This document shows, one piece after another, positions 61,690 through 64,000 of a DNA stretch of 64,000 bases (its first letter is position 1; each line of letters starts with the position of its first letter). Under the pieces are notes generated by a model that saw nothing but the letters and a program-made list of their open reading frames with translations, did not search any database and was not told where the DNA came from. The DNA lies in assembly GCA_037178975.1 (NCBI GenBank), contig JASJZH010000001.1:3038001-3102000 (forward strand), read 5' to 3'. This DNA is from Oscheius tipulae. Lineage: Eukaryota; Nematoda; Chromadorea; Rhabditida; Rhabditidae. Position numbers and translations under genes: made by a program.

Positions 61690-64000
61690 ATGGGGTTCGC
61701 CTCGGCTTCTCGCGAGGAGAAGCTCAAAATGATGAAGACGAAAAGGACACGGAAGTTGACGAAAAAGTTGAACAAGCTGGGTAAAAAAAAGGTCATTTCC
61801 CGCGGTATCATCGACCAATTCAACGCGATCAAAGGTGAAAAATCCAAGGATTCGAAGAAGAGAGCCACAAATGTATGTTTTCAATTATAGTTTTATTTCG
61901 CCGCTACTTAGATTGAAGATGACTGGGTGGCAGATCGAGAGGCCCATTTCAACGAGGAGGAGGAAGATATTCTTCCTCTGGACATGCTGGATGCTGATAT
62001 TGACTGGCAGAACAGTGCCTTCGCCAGCGTGAAGAGACGACACGATGAGAGTGAGCTATTTTTTTGTCCTTCTCATTCAAAACTCTAGAAAACACGGAAT
62101 CGGACAGCGAGGAGGACCTCGAGACAAAGAAACGCAAGTTTGACGGTCAATTAGACGCCAACCTCGAGGAAATGTTGCCTATCAAGCTGCAGGATGGACG
62201 TCTGGTCAGACCTACGAGAGAGAAGGCTGTGGCCGAAGAGGCGGTTGATGAGGATTTGGAGGAGAAGGAAAAACAGTGGAAACCAGAAGATTTTTCGTCC
62301 CTCTCGGCCTCGGAATTGCTGGCCAAACGAAGAGAGCTCCTCCAAGAGACGAAGGATCGTATCTCCACTGTTTCCAGTCATCTGCTGGCCAATCCTCAGG
62401 AGAATGTTCGTCCAATAAAAGTTTTAGCTTGAAATTCCTTTAGGTTCTCAAGCTGCGAGACCTCTACCGCCTCTGCCAGGGCTTCCAAGTTCATCCGCTG
62501 ATTCGCGAAAATGTCCAGAAGATTGCGATGGCCAGCACAGTCCAGGTATTCATCGATATCGTGCCCGGCTACGCCATTCGTCCGCTGACCGATGAGGAAA
62601 AGACGCAGAAGCAGAAGAAGGAAACGAAGAAACTGGTCGCCTTCGAGGAGTCCCTTCTTCGCTACTACCTTAAGTTTCTCCAGCTCTCCGAGAAATACGC
62701 AGGAAGTTGGTCTTTCCATATTGGGGAAACTGATAAAAATGTTCAGAATTCCTCAAGAAAGACCGCAAAATGGACGAGGAGACGTTCACCTATAAGATCG
62801 GCATGCTCAGTGTCAAGTCATTGACCAGACTGGCCACCTCGTGCTCTCACTTCAACTACACTACCAACATCATCTCGACGCTTGTTCGACTGTCCCTCTG
62901 CAAGAATATCATTGTTGGTTTTTTTTCTTACTGCTGATTCCTGACTATCAAACCCCTACTGAATAACAATTTTCAGCTGCTGAAGGAGATCTGCGACGCG
63001 CTCTCGACCCTCTTCAAGGAGGACCTTCACCTGCAGATGTCGCTCTTCGGAGCCAGAAGTATCGCAACGCTTGTCACAAAGAGAAAAGGTCGAGTACCCC
63101 CACAGCTCTTGGAGACTTTCTTGAGTTTGAATATCAAGGTACTCACATGCTCTTTTGAAAAGAAACCCCATTTAGGAAGTGAAAAACCCAGACAAGAAGT
63201 CAGGCAAGGGAAAGATCTTCGCGAAACGGGCCCTTGTCAAGTCGGAGAAGGCAAACAAATCAGCCCGGAAATACAAGAAACAGCTGGACAAGTTGGAGGC
63301 TGATTTGAAGGAGCTCGATGCTCAGGAATCCATGAGTTCGAAGCTCAAAAACGTACGTTCCTCCTTTTTCGTTCAAAACTCAAGACATTCTAGGCAACGG
63401 AAACGATGAAATACGTCTTCCAAACGTACTTCTCGATTCTGAAGCGAATGCCCAGCCTGGAACTGTTATCTCCCTGCCTCGAAGGTCTGAGCAAGTTTGC
63501 TCATCTTCTCGGTGTCGAATTCTTCGATGATCTCGTCTCGACGATGGAAGAGCTCGTTGACAAGGAACATTTGAGAATTGTCGATCAGCTGCATTGTGTC
63601 CATACGGTCTTCATCATGTTGACTGGCGAAGGACAGCTTCTCAATGTCGATCCGTCCAAGTTCTACCGCTCCGTCTACAGAATCATGAACGGGCTGCCGT
63701 TTGAGGCAAAATACGGTAGGGTCAGACCTCTTTCAGTCTTGACTACAGCGGTAGATATGTAGAGTCTACTCTTTCCTAGCCAGTTGACATCAATACCACG
63801 GATAGTCGAGTTTGATAGAGTCATAGTAAAACCTTGATTTTTCAGAGAACCGCACAAAGCAGTTGAGCATGCTGTGTAGAGCTCTGGATGCCATGATCAA
63901 CCAGCGACGAAAACAGGTTCCCCTCCAGCGAGTAGCCGCTTACACGAAGCGTCTTCTCTGCATTGCTTCGGTAATGGACGATCGCTCCGCCGCCTGTATT
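61690..64000 (+). CDS. NOC3L: NOC3-like nucleolar complex protein, 5' part (continues beyond the window)
   Basis: The start [16 protein letters not shown] is at 61690, then a basic N-terminus ([17 protein letters not shown]) for the nucleolus. Exons continue to the window edge, the first 61690-61872. Acidic and Lys-rich blocks follow, then the NOC3 homology region ([59 protein letters not shown]) and helical repeats toward the CBF/Mak21-type part ([27 protein letters not shown]). NOC3 partners NOC2 in pre-60S ribosome assembly and in yeast also acts in replication licensing. The 3' end lies outside the window. Confidence 0.9.

Overview
The window looks like nuclear DNA of a nematode. The genes have many short introns (mostly 37-60 nt) that begin GT and end in a TTTCAG-like acceptor. 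Several start codons lie at or just after such an acceptor, as expected for spliced-leader trans-splicing. Three families point to nematodes: a groundhog-type hedgehog-related protein, a peptide N-glycanase with an N-terminal thioredoxin domain, and a HIM-3/HTP-type HORMA protein. The exact species cannot be told. Exon boundaries were placed by eye and may be off by a few bases.

Left part (1-24.1 kb): a coiled-coil gene of about 1,590 codons on the + strand (295-9529). One intron holds a dead mariner/Tc1 element that itself carries a foldback insertion; another holds a tRNA-Glu gene and a tRNA-Leu relic. Next is a Pro/Gln/Ser-rich gene of about 2,800 codons on the - strand (10637-20528), built partly from tandemly duplicated exons. 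A complete Frizzled receptor (+, 20725-22884) follows, then a K50 paired-like homeobox gene on the - strand.

Middle (24-41 kb): a citrate-lyase-beta-like gene (CLYBL), one small possible gene, and about 9 kb that is mostly non-coding, with two identical tRNA-Leu(AAG) genes in opposite orientation, tRNA relics and small hairpin repeats. A three-finger C2H2 factor occupies 36420-40836.

Right part (41-64 kb) is gene dense: a secreted groundhog-like protein with four ground-like domains, an N/Q tract and a self-splicing Hint domain; a second, inverted copy of the homeobox gene; the catalytic subunit of DNA polymerase epsilon (- strand) with a tiny secreted Cys-rich peptide gene nested in one of its introns; png-1; a meiotic HORMA gene; and a NOC3 gene that runs off the right edge. 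These genes do not form one pathway. They cover Wnt reception, hedgehog-related secretion, DNA replication, meiosis, glycoprotein turnover and ribosome biogenesis. The most unusual points are the homeobox inverted duplication, the nested peptide gene, the exon-duplicated giant protein, several GC-AG introns, the four-domain groundhog protein, and a 51-bp perfect palindrome.
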